A DNA stretch of 64,000 bases from an uncultured Prevotellaceae bacterium (GTDB lineage Bacteria; Bacteroidota; Bacteroidia; Bacteroidales; Bacteroidaceae), in contig CAMNCV010000146.1 of assembly GCA_946534585.1 (NCBI GenBank), positions 20,328-84,327 on the forward strand. The letters are read 5' to 3'. Shown piece after piece: positions 42,801 to 50,084 of this stretch (its first letter is position 1; each line of letters opens with the position of its first letter). Made by a program: the position numbers and the translations under genes. Below the pieces are notes generated by a model. That model was not told where the DNA came from and ran no database searches. It saw nothing but the letters and a program-made list of their open reading frames with translations.

Positions 42801-45800
42801 CGCCATTGTAACCCAACTGACGATAATAGTAGATGTCGTTACCACGACCGCCACCATATACATCACAGTTGAACGTACCACCGTTAATATTGATCTCTAC
42901 GGCAGTCTTTCCCTCAGCGCCAAGCACTGAACCACCAAGAGGGTTAGGCGCCTGACCCGGGAAGTTAATCAACTGATTATTTACATAGCCGTTACCAGCG
43001 CCATATATACCTGCGCCCTGCGGTAATTCACGTGGGAAGAACACACCACCATTGATAGTAATGGTAGAAGAAGTCTCTGCGGGGTCAATCTTTGTGGTGT
43101 ACTTCTTTGTTCCAACGATAGAGTCGATACAAGTGAAATAAACCTTGTCAGCACCAGTATGCTTCTTATATTCTTCATAATCACCATAGAGCACGACCTT
43201 ATCACCGAACTTTGCTATTTCAGTAGAAGTGTAAGAAGACCCTGTCGTTGCATTGGCCCAATATGGCAGACGCAAGTCATTAGTATGCAGAGAGTCAGTA
43301 CCAATACCGTTGAAGCCACCGGCACCGCCACCATAGATACCAGGCTGTGCCATATAGTAGTACCCCTTTCCGTCCTCATACGTATTTTTATTGGGTTTGT
43401 CGCCTGCAGTCCTATTCTGGTAAGCCTTCAGACCGTAAAAACCTGACTCTGTATGATGATCATTACGTGAGTCTTTTACGAGGGTTTTACTATCCCAACA
43501 GTTAAGGTCAAACGTACCACCATTGATGGTGATGTTAGACTTACCATAGAAGGTTGACATACATACACCTGTATTGCTTGAATTACCCATGTGACGACCA
43601 AGAGCACCGCCATAAATCTCACTGACTACGACACGCCTATCAACATCATTCTCGTAAGTGTATTTTGAACTTGCCGGGTCAACGAGAATGTTACAACGTC
43701 CGAAGTAGGTATCAAACGGCATATACACATCAGCAGCACTACCATAGTAATCCTTAATAGCATAAAAACCACCAGAAGTACCGAAGCTATTTGACTTACG
43801 CTTATTACCGAGCGAACCAGAAGTAACACGTCCTATGATACCAGAGCGGATAATGATATCCATGTCACCATACTGCGCACCCTCATGGTTACCCGCCATT
43901 ACGGCACCAATATCGTAACTTGCAACCTTATCAGGAGAGTTACCATATTGTACGTGCTCACCGGTATTAGTATTACGGTCGATATCAATAATGATAGTAC
44001 CCTTGATTGGTCTGTTAGGCGTACCGACAATACCATTTTGCGAGTTATCACTCGACTGACGACCAGAAGCGCAGACATTACTGCAGAAGCCAGACCTTAC
44101 GGTGATGGTAAAGCCTTCCGGATGCGGCAGATACTCGTCTAATTCATAGTTAGAGACTGAGCCCGGAACTTTCAAGAAGCGGTCGTCATTATTACATCCG
44201 CCAAAAATCTGCAAGTCAGCAATACGTGTACCAGGAAGCGGTCCAACCTCAGCAGAAGCAGAAGAAGCAGATGGGAAATTCTCCATTACGATGCCTTCAC
44301 CAAGTTCCAGACTATGATACTGACACATAATAATACCATAACCACCATCTGGTGTCTCATGAGTGAGCGTCAGATGCTCAAGACGAGTATCGCCGAAGAG
44401 AGCAAACTGTGTTCCACTACCAGCACTATTATCCATCTGGAGCTTACCTTCGAAGTTAACTCCATCATCTCTGAGCGTCGTGATGGTTGCATTACGGTTC
44501 ATGAATTTCTCTGCACCGCGGTTATACCATACAGCATAGGTACCGGTGGTATTATTACCATTGTAATTCTGCGTACCGAGACCGAAGCCCTCCCGTGTCT
44601 GATCAGCTGTACTTTCACCTATCAAGATGATATAGTTCTGATCCCACGTAGCTCCCTCAGTCAGAAGCTGATAAGCGCGTGACCACGTCTTCACAGGAGT
44701 CTGAGGAGTCTTACCATCGTTAGTATCTTTACCCTCACCTGTAGTCTTTTGAGTACCAGTACCAGTACCAGTCTTTTCTGTATAACTCATTATATGGTTA
44801 TTAGGATTTATATAGATATAATCCTTACCCCATGAGTATCCGACAGTCTTACGGTAGAATTCAAATTTATAACAAGTCAGTGAAGTATCTCTTATGGTTA
44901 CAAGACATTCATACTCACCACGGTTGCTATTAGCATCAAGTGTAACGGTGAGATAAGACTCATTACCAACTATAATTCCATCGCCCTTACGAGTCCAAAG
45001 ATATGAAACATCATATTTATTTTGCGCCAGCCATGCAGCATCTTTTGGCGAAATCACAGCAGTCAACGTAGTCGTGACAGTAGCCGGAATTTGATGATTA
45101 AGAGTACCGAATTCCGTTTCTGTTACGCCCTTATTTTTCCATGATGTACCTTCATAAGAAGAACCATCTTGCGTATTCGTAGCATTACCCGTACCTGCAA
45201 ACGTATATGTAAAGCCAAGATTAGAATCTCCCTCCGTATATACCCCCGTACGCTGATCAGCTGCCAGGAATTCATTGTAAGAATACAAGACAGCAGGAGT
45301 ACGCAACAGTATCTTACGAGCATCAGCATTATCCTTCAAATTTTCTTCAAGCCATCCGATACTATCGCTTGCCACGCCACTCGCTGGAGAATAGATTTCA
45401 TCTTCTATCGTGACGACTTCTCCATTCTTATTAGTATACGTATGAGTTTGAGTTTCTATTGGAGCAGTCAAGTTGAACAACCTCTTATAATCAGCCCATA
45501 TTTTAGCCCAGTTAGATACGTTCGTCTTCTTGACTTTACCGTTCTTCATACTGAAGACAACACTATCACCTTTCGCACAATACTCAGGCTCCGTAATAAG
45601 AGAACCGATAGTCCATGGGGTCTTAAGTTCTTTAAGAGATGCCGAGTCGCCTGCTATTTCCCATTCGAAATACGTACGAGCGTGGTCATAGTCATAAAGC
45701 CACTTATTGATACAGTCACCTACGTCACCACATGGATAGTAGTTTGCAACGCTCTTAGTCTTTTTACTTGAATCCCAATTATAGAATTCAGCCTGACTGA

Positions 45801-48800
45801 CACGCACGTCGTCAGAGGTAGATGACATATACTCTGCATAAGTATCATATTTCTTCTCTGGATTTTCAACTGCAACATGTTGAATATCTACACTGAACTC
45901 ACTTGCCTGAACAGCGCCAGGTACACGCACGGTGTCAGACTTGAAAGTCTTACCATTACCATTGGTAGCCATAGCATAGAAGAACTGGTCGTGATCAGAC
46001 TTTGGATAAGTATAGGTTCTTCCGCCCTGAGCATTAGTCTTTAAATCCTGAACTTTGTTGTTACAAATGTCATACCACTCATATTTAAAATTCTCTAATC
46101 CGGTCTCTACACCATGAAGTGTAGCAACCACAGTTGAATCTTTCGTATCAAGAGCAGCTTCCAGATGCTCTACGCTCTGAGAGGTGAGTACAGGACGACC
46201 AGACCAATGGTCATCAGTCTCATTCTCCCAAGCCCATGCCTTCTCACCATTCTCACTGAACTCTTTCTTTACTTCATTCTGAAGAGTGGAATTATTGTTC
46301 CAATCCTTCCATATACCCTGGTTGACACCTATATAGTAACCATTGATATCTTGGTTGCCATCAATATTTTTCTCATTACCATTACCATGGCTGAGGATAG
46401 AACGAGCGCCCTCAAAACCTGAGAGAGTACAAACACGCAGTGGATCAGCAGGAGTAGAATCAGTAATAGGACCGAAATACATCAGCTTACCACCATTACC
46501 ATACAATCCACCGTTTATTGTATTTTCATGTGTAGCATTCTGATTACCCTTATTCTTAGCCCAGATTAATCCGGCACTGGCATGGTCACGCCAGTCACCA
46601 CGGCCAGTGAGGTAAGTTCCGCTTGCGTTAGGATTGGTATATTTTGAATTATCATATTGTTCATCACCCTTAGCCAGACGAATCCAGTAGTTATTGTAGT
46701 ATCCAGTCTTGATAATGTTAGGATAACCAATCCAGTGCTCGTGAATCTGCTGCGAAGTGGTGATATTCTCATTCATCGCACCATAGTTAACATAGCCGAA
46801 GATAGGACCACCCATCATGCTCATGCCACGCATCTGACCAGTGAAGAACACATGCTCAGGCCAAGGCAGAGAAGTATAGCCGGCAGTAGTGTACATAGAA
46901 CCTACGATACCACCAGCATTGAAATAGAAACGTCTTGCCGCTCCGTTATATCCTTCCGCGGAAGCAGTGCCGTTGCCACCGCCATTAATAGTTGGCATTG
47001 GGATATCGATATCAATATCCGTAGAGAGATAGTGAAGCTTTACAGAGCCAGCCACATCGCCACGCATCTGGTCATAAGCAGCCTGCACGCGACCTACAAC
47101 GCCACCTACCCACAGGTGGAACTGATATTTACCATTGTGAATATCGAAACAAGACCAATCAGTACGTGCACAGGTATTGTCCACAGCAGCTCCAACAATA
47201 CAGCTCTTTCTGACATCAATATTGTAGATATCGGCATTTCTCGTCACCATACCGGCGAGCGCGCCAACGGCAACGTTAGTACCACGCGAGTCGTTAAAAT
47301 CACGATCCTTATGGAACCTCGACTTAGCATAAGCGAACGTACCATTATATACGTCATGCTCAAAGATAGCATTCTCAATGATGACATTCTTGACTACGGC
47401 ATCCGTTCTTGCTTCATCACCGACCTTCTTTGTTGCACCACCGCCGATACATCCGAACAGGCCATAGCACTCCGTGGCATGCTCATCGTAGGTTATGCCA
47501 AGCGAACCGCCGCGCCATATCTGACGCAGGTTTTTGATTATCTTACCGTCGCCGTCGAAGGAACCGCGGAACGTATGCTCCGAGTCATAAATATCCTCGC
47601 TGGTGAAGCCGCAGATAGGTTCAAAATTGTAAGCCGGGTTGAACTTATGTCGTACGCTATAAGCTGCTCCGCTATAAGTCGACGTACTCTCTACCCCCTT
47701 ATCATTATAGTACGTCACGACGTCTGACAGCTTTTGCCGTTCGGTAACGTTGGTAGAAAGTTTATCCGGGTCGAGATCGATGTTGTGACCGAGAACGAAG
47801 TAAGCCGTATTGAAATGGTTGGCATTATCCTCGTACGTACCTATCTGACTACCATCAGCAGCAAGAATAGGACCATTGTCGATCGTGCCGCTCATGCGCG
47901 AGAGCTCAGACCAGTAGCGCAGTTCCTCGGCTGTGCTTATCATATAAGGATTATCCTTCGAGCCACGCGTTTTGTTATCATCAGCGATGGTACCAATCTG
48001 GCTCATATAGGTATTACCCTTATATGTCACAGAACCATCAATAGGGTCCTTTGGCGAGTTCATGGTAGGCAAGTATGCACGCGGCAAAGTGAGAGAAGCT
48101 ACAGCTCCATCAGTAAACGACACCATCACAGTTGTCGTACCGGAATAGTTTGGTGCAACCTCTACCGTCGCTTTATCAGCACTTCCCGCTATTTCTTTAC
48201 CATTGAGATACCACTTCCATGAAGGAGACTTATTGTCACCGACGGTGTATGTCATATTTATAGTATGCTTCATAGTGCCACGCTGACCGAGGTCTTCATC
48301 GACAAGCACCACCTTAGCGAGAGTGGCGACATAAGCCAGACTATTTATATAAGAAGAAGCCTGCTCCGAACTAACGTAAGTACCCACATTATATCCCTGC
48401 ATGAAATAGCAGTAGTATGCAGGAGTAGAGGTTCCAAAAACTGATGATGCATAAGAGGGATAAATGCCCTGAGCATTATCAGAAGTCGCATTAGAACCAT
48501 TATTTTGCGTGTACCATATCACGGTATGCGAATTGCGCGCTGAACCATTGACGCTATTCTGTCGAGGCAGCGATACAGTAGCATCACCCACGTTAAGATA
48601 GCCATTAGAGATAGCATCAGCAGAGTAGTTCTTATAAAGACTACAGTTCTGTACAGCCGCACTTAAACCGAGTTGATATCCATTGTACATCCACTCGTTA
48701 GTCTTCTCACGCTGTGCTGTACTGATATTATCGCCCTCAGCCGAATAGTCATCCGAAACGACGTTATTGCTCGAGGTGCTTGAACCTTGGAACATACCGC

Positions 48801-49728
48801 ACACTGGACCTACAGCTCCAAATGGTGCGTTGATCTTACAGTTGTAAGCACAAAGTCCTTCCGGCATTTTATCGCATGGTTTTACGACATTACCTACGAC
48901 GCCGCCCACATTGATGCTACCCTGATTGTAGCCATATCCTGTACCACGAGTAAGCAAGATATTCAAGTTAGCTCCAGAAGCACCACACTTTTTCATACTG
49001 GAAGCAGAGCCCACCAAGCCAGCCACGCCACCGATAGAAACTATTGTAGCTCCAGCATCAACAGCAGTAGTGCTAATGAAAACACCTTCGGTCTTACTAT
49101 CGCTTACGACACCGCCATTGGCAACTCTACCAACCATGCCGCCAATACTGACATAACTACCCCATTGTTTCATTTCGGCAGAGAAAGACATGCTACTGGA
49201 ATCCACCTTACAAGTGGCAACCTCACCTTCAACGATGGCAGCAAGAATACCATAACAGCAGGTATTCCATTTGTGTCCATCGGTAGCCGTAACATTGCTC
49301 ACGGTGAGTCTCTGAACCTTACCAGTGATGCCGCAGAACAAACCGCCATAGCAGTTATTGTGGTAGTCAAGCTTAAAATTCCTCACCGTACCGCCGTTAC
49401 CATCGAACGTGCCGGCGAAGTTAGCCTGATTCTGCTTCACACCATAAGTCCAGGTTTTTCCGTCAAGGTCAATAACCAGACCTTCGGACATCACCCAATG
49501 ACTGGAGTTGTTTTCCATCACCGAGCCGAAATAGGCGAAAGCCTTTGCCGAGTTGATGATGTAAGGGTCGCTCGACGTACCGGTGCCAGTGATACCTGCA
49601 TCGGCGAGCGTGGCAGGCGTATTACCATCCCACGTATCAGCGAACGACGTCACTACTCCTGTGATAAGTATCACAGTGAGCATCAGCGACTTTCTGAATG
49701 TTGCAAGAATTCTGTAGGTTTTCTTCAT
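30847..49728 (-). CDS. Giant secreted repeat protein (6293 aa): GLUG-like N-terminus, long YGGG-repeat region, T9SS-type C-terminal sorting domain
   Basis: One uninterrupted ORF; signal peptide MKKTYRILATFRKSLMLTVILITGVVTSFA; about 40 [IV][YF]GGG-type repeats; C-term SEGLRIYPSGKRIVVESTYATTIKVYGAGGQLVRVLDVRPGTSIYSGFASGVYVVEQKKMLLK. Confidence 0.93.
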   Translation of the reverse strand: MKKTYRILATFRKSLMLTVILITGVVTSFADTWDGNTPATLADAGITGTGTSSDPYIINSAKAFAYFGSVMENNSSHWVMSEGLVIDLDGKTWTYGVKQNQANFAGTFDGNGGTVRNFKLDYHNNCYGGLFCGITGKVQRLTVSNVTATDGHKWNTCCYGILAAIVEGEVATCKVDSSSMSFSAEMKQWGSYVSIGGMVGRVANGGVVSDSKTEGVFISTTAVDAGATIVSIGGVAGLVGSASSMKKCGASGANLNILLTRGTGYGYNQGSINVGGVVGNVVKPCDKMPEGLCAYNCKINAPFGAVGPVCGMFQGSSTSSNNVVSDDYSAEGDNISTAQREKTNEWMYNGYQLGLSAAVQNCSLYKNYSADAISNGYLNVGDATVSLPRQNSVNGSARNSHTVIWYTQNNGSNATSDNAQGIYPSYASSVFGTSTPAYYCYFMQGYNVGTYVSSEQASSYINSLAYVATLAKVVLVDEDLGQRGTMKHTINMTYTVGDNKSPSWKWYLNGKEIAGSADKATVEVAPNYSGTTTVMVSFTDGAVASLTLPRAYLPTMNSPKDPIDGSVTYKGNTYMSQIGTIADDNKTRGSKDNPYMISTAEELRYWSELSRMSGTIDNGPILAADGSQIGTYEDNANHFNTAYFVLGHNIDLDPDKLSTNVTERQKLSDVVTYYNDKGVESTSTYSGAAYSVRHKFNPAYNFEPICGFTSEDIYDSEHTFRGSFDGDGKIIKNLRQIWRGGSLGITYDEHATECYGLFGCIGGGATKKVGDEARTDAVVKNVIIENAIFEHDVYNGTFAYAKSRFHKDRDFNDSRGTNVAVGALAGMVTRNADIYNIDVRKSCIVGAAVDNTCARTDWSCFDIHNGKYQFHLWVGGVVGRVQAAYDQMRGDVAGSVKLHYLSTDIDIDIPMPTINGGGNGTASAEGYNGAARRFYFNAGGIVGSMYTTAGYTSLPWPEHVFFTGQMRGMSMMGGPIFGYVNYGAMNENITTSQQIHEHWIGYPNIIKTGYYNNYWIRLAKGDEQYDNSKYTNPNASGTYLTGRGDWRDHASAGLIWAKNKGNQNATHENTINGGLYGNGGKLMYFGPITDSTPADPLRVCTLSGFEGARSILSHGNGNEKNIDGNQDINGYYIGVNQGIWKDWNNNSTLQNEVKKEFSENGEKAWAWENETDDHWSGRPVLTSQSVEHLEAALDTKDSTVVATLHGVETGLENFKYEWYDICNNKVQDLKTNAQGGRTYTYPKSDHDQFFYAMATNGNGKTFKSDTVRVPGAVQASEFSVDIQHVAVENPEKKYDTYAEYMSSTSDDVRVSQAEFYNWDSSKKTKSVANYYPCGDVGDCINKWLYDYDHARTYFEWEIAGDSASLKELKTPWTIGSLITEPEYCAKGDSVVFSMKNGKVKKTNVSNWAKIWADYKRLFNLTAPIETQTHTYTNKNGEVVTIEDEIYSPASGVASDSIGWLEENLKDNADARKILLRTPAVLYSYNEFLAADQRTGVYTEGDSNLGFTYTFAGTGNATNTQDGSSYEGTSWKNKGVTETEFGTLNHQIPATVTTTLTAVISPKDAAWLAQNKYDVSYLWTRKGDGIIVGNESYLTVTLDANSNRGEYECLVTIRDTSLTCYKFEFYRKTVGYSWGKDYIYINPNNHIMSYTEKTGTGTGTQKTTGEGKDTNDGKTPQTPVKTWSRAYQLLTEGATWDQNYIILIGESTADQTREGFGLGTQNYNGNNTTGTYAVWYNRGAEKFMNRNATITTLRDDGVNFEGKLQMDNSAGSGTQFALFGDTRLEHLTLTHETPDGGYGIIMCQYHSLELGEGIVMENFPSASSASAEVGPLPGTRIADLQIFGGCNNDDRFLKVPGSVSNYELDEYLPHPEGFTITVRSGFCSNVCASGRQSSDNSQNGIVGTPNRPIKGTIIIDIDRNTNTGEHVQYGNSPDKVASYDIGAVMAGNHEGAQYGDMDIIIRSGIIGRVTSGSLGNKRKSNSFGTSGGFYAIKDYYGSAADVYMPFDTYFGRCNILVDPASSKYTYENDVDRRVVVSEIYGGALGRHMGNSSNTGVCMSTFYGKSNITINGGTFDLNCWDSKTLVKDSRNDHHTESGFYGLKAYQNRTAGDKPNKNTYEDGKGYYYMAQPGIYGGGAGGFNGIGTDSLHTNDLRLPYWANATTGSSYTSTEIAKFGDKVVLYGDYEEYKKHTGADKVYFTCIDSIVGTKKYTTKIDPAETSSTITINGGVFFPRELPQGAGIYGAGNGYVNNQLINFPGQAPNPLGGSVLGAEGKTAVEININGGTFNCDVYGGGRGNDIYYYRQLGYNGDWSWVGREAEGKYDIDDPNNPEYLSFGTTQDSYSRNAQITGNVVMNINGGLFKGNIYGSGEGTGTLYDNNKLIAPYGAAGNRQGEGCLNMARIWGNTTVNINSSDSLVHVYGNVYGGGDNARVKYTTEVNINKGVVYGSVFGGGNKATVGIFAPQDVYTASSYWRVEDDVNYAAKDALGTDSLAAYVEELERLGMITNGGVQKHLGELKEGATKIGTKIVGTGRTTVYTMTDDAYVYGDIYGGGNAADVNGDTYVGMSAGHVGGAIYGGGNGVYDSKTPANNKLASVHGFTDVFLNGYTVMWDKMFDVTAFSQNKYNDRVDLNDIDAFENTYIKTWEKDKSRFVETTQTTGSDGKTKNVSIWLDPIGGRNAHNIYGGGNAYCAVDSTARVTVTRGMTPKALLETEEWEQSYYDNDNPHFYVFGGGFGEHTTVGNTIVNVGMEDILTEDATTTDVLAKGSTMFLDEDGNPVSTDKANAAGDAEHTIGIYSNGYGIAGYTVLGVLGGGMEGKVLEDTKVTIGGNTYIHRVYGGGYGKRDRADYTVQTDLGHVGGHTRVTANGGLVYGDIFGGGARGDVDSTTYVEVLRDCEVYGSVYGGGDVAWVGDANHDKSTENDTVSTVVVAGGTIFHNVFAGGSRGPVYGSTFFNSVDSTMNGKPISPYIYGDIYGGGEMADVEGNTHLLIEGGQLARDIYGGGLGVLDADGGTTGTGAVSANVGGNTNITVNGGSMLWSQQCDDYTHGQVYYFDNTNVIETSRYGKGLLTADDISGTEGFFDWSTMHVKVNHNVYGGGNVFCTVTGNSNVTMNHGLVTEGLQYYDEATLSPFAMMWYELIKNKSYPQFSVLGGGYGKYTTIGKDTHVSMNVSNYIEPEAPGKNATAEETAAYEAEKKAYNEYKKYKSYEDDYVNFRLFEEEMKSRWNSLSPEQRKLIYGSSFNNNQYRRFRVSRYAWSGGVHGHVMANIYGGSWAGKVVGNTTVTMDGTSGCRNVFGGGVGMATPTANADRLGEVGGTSTVIVNGSIISGSVYGGGAGVESAKDERGNPTLDYVDVARVLKSSVVTVEGKVVGDEDGKTYSGDNGLPIDATIVYGTIAGGGDVASVGAYQNDYENIPVAAENAEPVTTVSIYGGHLMSDIYAGGCGRPDSLCVDYTRLGAVYGNTKLVVDDPNIESQQGYVFGNVFGGGMCGTVFGHTDVDIQGCDFGNNIFAGGYGIVDTVYTANGAADTIRTDAAVKGNTRLNISGGDWILSSIWLTTDEEGKDIRAWKPANTYGNQTYSSQYDPYNRKFVINHNAYGGGYNCSTIDGDAYVTMTNGMLDKTVVIGREDAVGDLFQEREWQESYNKIGSAQFSVFGAGYGKETLVKGDTHVDIRIKGERLPSDTMETKNIPYYKRFVTKQSLLDVIGGGYNGKVNGETNVHIGGNTFMRRVFTGGYYAPVKETNLLVTSGDIDEVFGGGLIGDVYENTNIQIGWRENVTFDGTPYSVNHNSKLFINKNVYGGNDVSGTVGYKNEQHQAGQGTYLKMYGGNLYGDVYGGGNGDYLYALGVNGETEVTPNEHYLKTAVFEGYDLVYTVPMRDGMISSNYASDAQKIVNISTFRPSTIESNIELYGLSESDRLNIRGNVFGGGNCATVDGLVTNTGVNSAKVTFDIKDNINVGGVFLGSDGDALFVDSEKNSFLSNFQTINNLNLEDTVMWETDPANRGIKKKYLPVDIEDRPIVYPHLLDLYFLPVEMSIQPTVLWNGSATGNVSNATIGIFCCGGNRGNMNVYPAETGTNKGNVVDIKFPTGLEITKHIIGGCNNANYEWHNSATGNVTKHTGGYLLGERKSKNPMIRLLVENVFKPDTVHVTVDGEEHVEYTGGNVYGGCYKSGTINGDVTVDLRSNMLKGLRKDYFDVISDIGASSCNVYGAGYGTNSYVYGNTKVIVGKNTNCKTATTTVNDGNGAKGVFGDASGSANATYEVFNDLGTSASYIFGGGLQGNVVGNATVEYLNGHTLHSVTGGSYAGYLWGSTQVLVGYPDYYVVKEKKQAVYAVDRKDKRADNLAVKTQDLKGNVEKAIKQEVKLMAGDIIAPTLYESIVKADASKAENFTHVTTAPSSSVGWENVAITIDEAIYGGGYSLASGSSVMANNTIVLKYDDEYNTDDKYTTLTSVGYGGNTTMVVWDKMEYNGDGDNKTTKTPGNDAVDHISISQQRMTPVDLPTGTDLFGYYYEDKNHHYHYIYEENKYFQGLSYPKPPGYTGTYVSAYDFDAEGGMYGDGHLSFSEGFRTGEIKGYGFNGGRSIEGARLMNSFQRMDILRVEDCNVIMLGARDYATNVTNTTPYSLSRIGELQLVSHIDDSGDLKKVSIVNTDDIIEGDKGARNFLGLSNNILYVGCVYTNTDFSDVMHEYNNTKNAGDSTYQQKKQYCIDQFYPLKEKKDIFQLRNDATAKNMIGISSGYAMKIQNVSTSVVGKTIEDGSETNVLNDSVFYGPIVGVAEVNLMSSRLDEGGGYIYADNVHDPHTVNGTDKVDFLVTTGNFVFPHTDGGRYILDDCYVKSYDETLGEHGEAEDAHYWYIEGYNYYYNIHITGYTSDSRKTPMEFDSDNTDLLTILKGAKKGQKVTVHSIRWRSEHIGKNDTSYDECDIDGNYKANGTYPASMTTGIADPAGKYGSATPAWVLNDSTKQIGQRWTDDYYKLRFSAHDDTTLVYKETADTLIGDKHYKSVYGDLQRAVNTTSQQVLDGVLLTDEPVIAMQLVDAVDNTTEAYYKRHLSETCKATVVLTVPALDEERRQIQGYTTVSAFYTDSTSQGLNSKVPKNTPLDLSGNTKYYFFNDNTHEYNTVDLSMLRYHFGSGLSEADYKVITGIRTNEDGLFIVTYKDGDATLTSNPVTNVFLYGPRNYTYTLYLSIDYVQGPEVRGHINIENCALPGEMVKLTTKNVKIAADESMAPIGYYWRVGMRKYDEKSGSWVFADETKWTPATVEKTKPAGYDSYMVNGSTYNGVFKGVIYDEDDNYLLLPVYYFMNGYGVQYGIEFNGLEGQIFPVSMAESDTLLIHNYHRMSTHATNSTLHLHFDEAAARAKAYEEYVADKTAWDKKKKADGYADKSEDDKKTWNQDNPEPTYVAPLRRPRVYLQDEEDMVAFYNCIDSIGRYNEGTHLTEAQIGTKKYTVPTGGNYMYFVMQDSISFNKLYYHAPTQDFEGDLDGRGHTVDLTNTNRITDQNVPALLRNVKGNVMNLGVLGKSIATSVEEDDKAHIFNSFVYGMKNKKAVTIVNNAATAGNNALDNCYDLSVANDYDFNYGRVAYNLNKYYLNERYRRNKGIATAYNDRIEQYFGSEDFQYEWRNDSQTGKVTGVQYLRTGVTDMPAYASSDTRHDKHHYIDKARAAVTCLTQAEADARNAKFNAEYEYEINSATTGSPIHIDKDPYSTKTVKSVTYRPLFNEPYAVDSVGRMEKDTLRNDYLLFGQNLGEKLQLLPKNIASSMNADATNRVWRASGFYGSKKDEGFYYNAMTNMATMVNDPRLTAIDFTCQRDGDITNAEKWQNDEINTLTSIDGEANELQSVYFAPTKDTPVDELNSTSYWKFGVAAPKSDGTHVTQNLLVYTAPNSNSGTKVKEGIEYTAQTSTEDILGHRVVVGTPNHTAALLHLVDKEDFNAPIAFMASRAWYDRDPSMETGYVDEAGQGWESVTLPFSVAKTELSEPIERFYDYPDEVEDAEHKRNTKKEDQSLITFFYGDGDTTEDNPNVINHEYWLRSMTGLKRQDATGKLTATFKRPLNSQEDGGFAAYTPFVVSFPGSKFYEFDMTGRSITFSNSDALVDITDDAVKETKQSGTSGTHTYTHYAAFMNEEGAANTYAIALRTSADDTDIKGDKFTASVPVYPFRTKIVSEAVSGSNGAKAASYADYQAEEPEYIYISSLGVSLEDKGVSEPETEDVIESEGLRIYPSGKRIVVESTYATTIKVYGAGGQLVRVLDVRPGTSIYSGFASGVYVVEQKKMLLK

Positions 49729-49798
49729 TTCAGTTATGTTAGATTTGTTATTCTCACCTTATATATATAAGTGCATAAATAGGCACTCTATCAATCTA

Positions 49799-49830
49799 CA
49801 AAGTTAATAAATTTTCAATGAGTTTAGAAA
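49799..49830 (-). promoter_or_regulatory. Putative promoter of the giant gene
   Basis: Minus strand TTTC-N20-TAACTTTG. Confidence 0.5.
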
Positions 49831-49913
49831 TGTTTTAACTAAATTATTCTTTCTTTTAACTTTTTTTTACAATATAGTTATTTCAAATCAATAAAGGTAG
49901 GTTCTATAAAAAA

Positions 49914-49952
49914 CAAAAGCTATCATACCAGAATTGGATATGATAGCTTTTG
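49914..49952 (-). terminator. Terminator of the pectinesterase-like giant gene
   Basis: Perfect 14-bp stem CAAAAGCTATCATA / TATGATAGCTTTTG, followed on minus strand by TTTTTT. Confidence 0.75.
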
Positions 49953-50045
49953 CAGTGTAATAAGATAGTTATTGCGAAGTAATCGCTATGCTTTTGCGAG
50001 GTAATCGCTATGCTTTTGCAGTGTAATCGCTATGCTTTTGCGAGG
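49936..50045. repeat. Tandem array of 5 x 22 bp (TAATCGCTATGCTTTTGCGAGG)
   Basis: GGATATGATAGCTTTTGCAGTG / TAATAAGATAGTTATTGCGAAG / TAATCGCTATGCTTTTGCGAGG / TAATCGCTATGCTTTTGCAGTG / TAATCGCTATGCTTTTGCGAGG, exact 22-bp period; the first two are degenerate. Confidence 0.9.
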
Positions 50046-50084
50046 TAATCAGGCAGCGATTAGAGTGTACAGAAAATCAACACC

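Noticed and set aside
46657-47727. 356-aa plus-strand ORF antisense to the giant gene (also 48787-49770, 31696-32616 and others)
   Set aside because: Compositionally odd (Thr/Ile/Arg-rich) shadow ORFs with no recognisable domain; explained by the codon usage of the long opposite-strand gene.
30847-49728. Giant ORF as an assembly artefact
   Set aside because: Single open frame with one signal peptide at the start, one sorting tail at the end, plausible promoter and terminator; still deserves long-read confirmation because it is repetitive.
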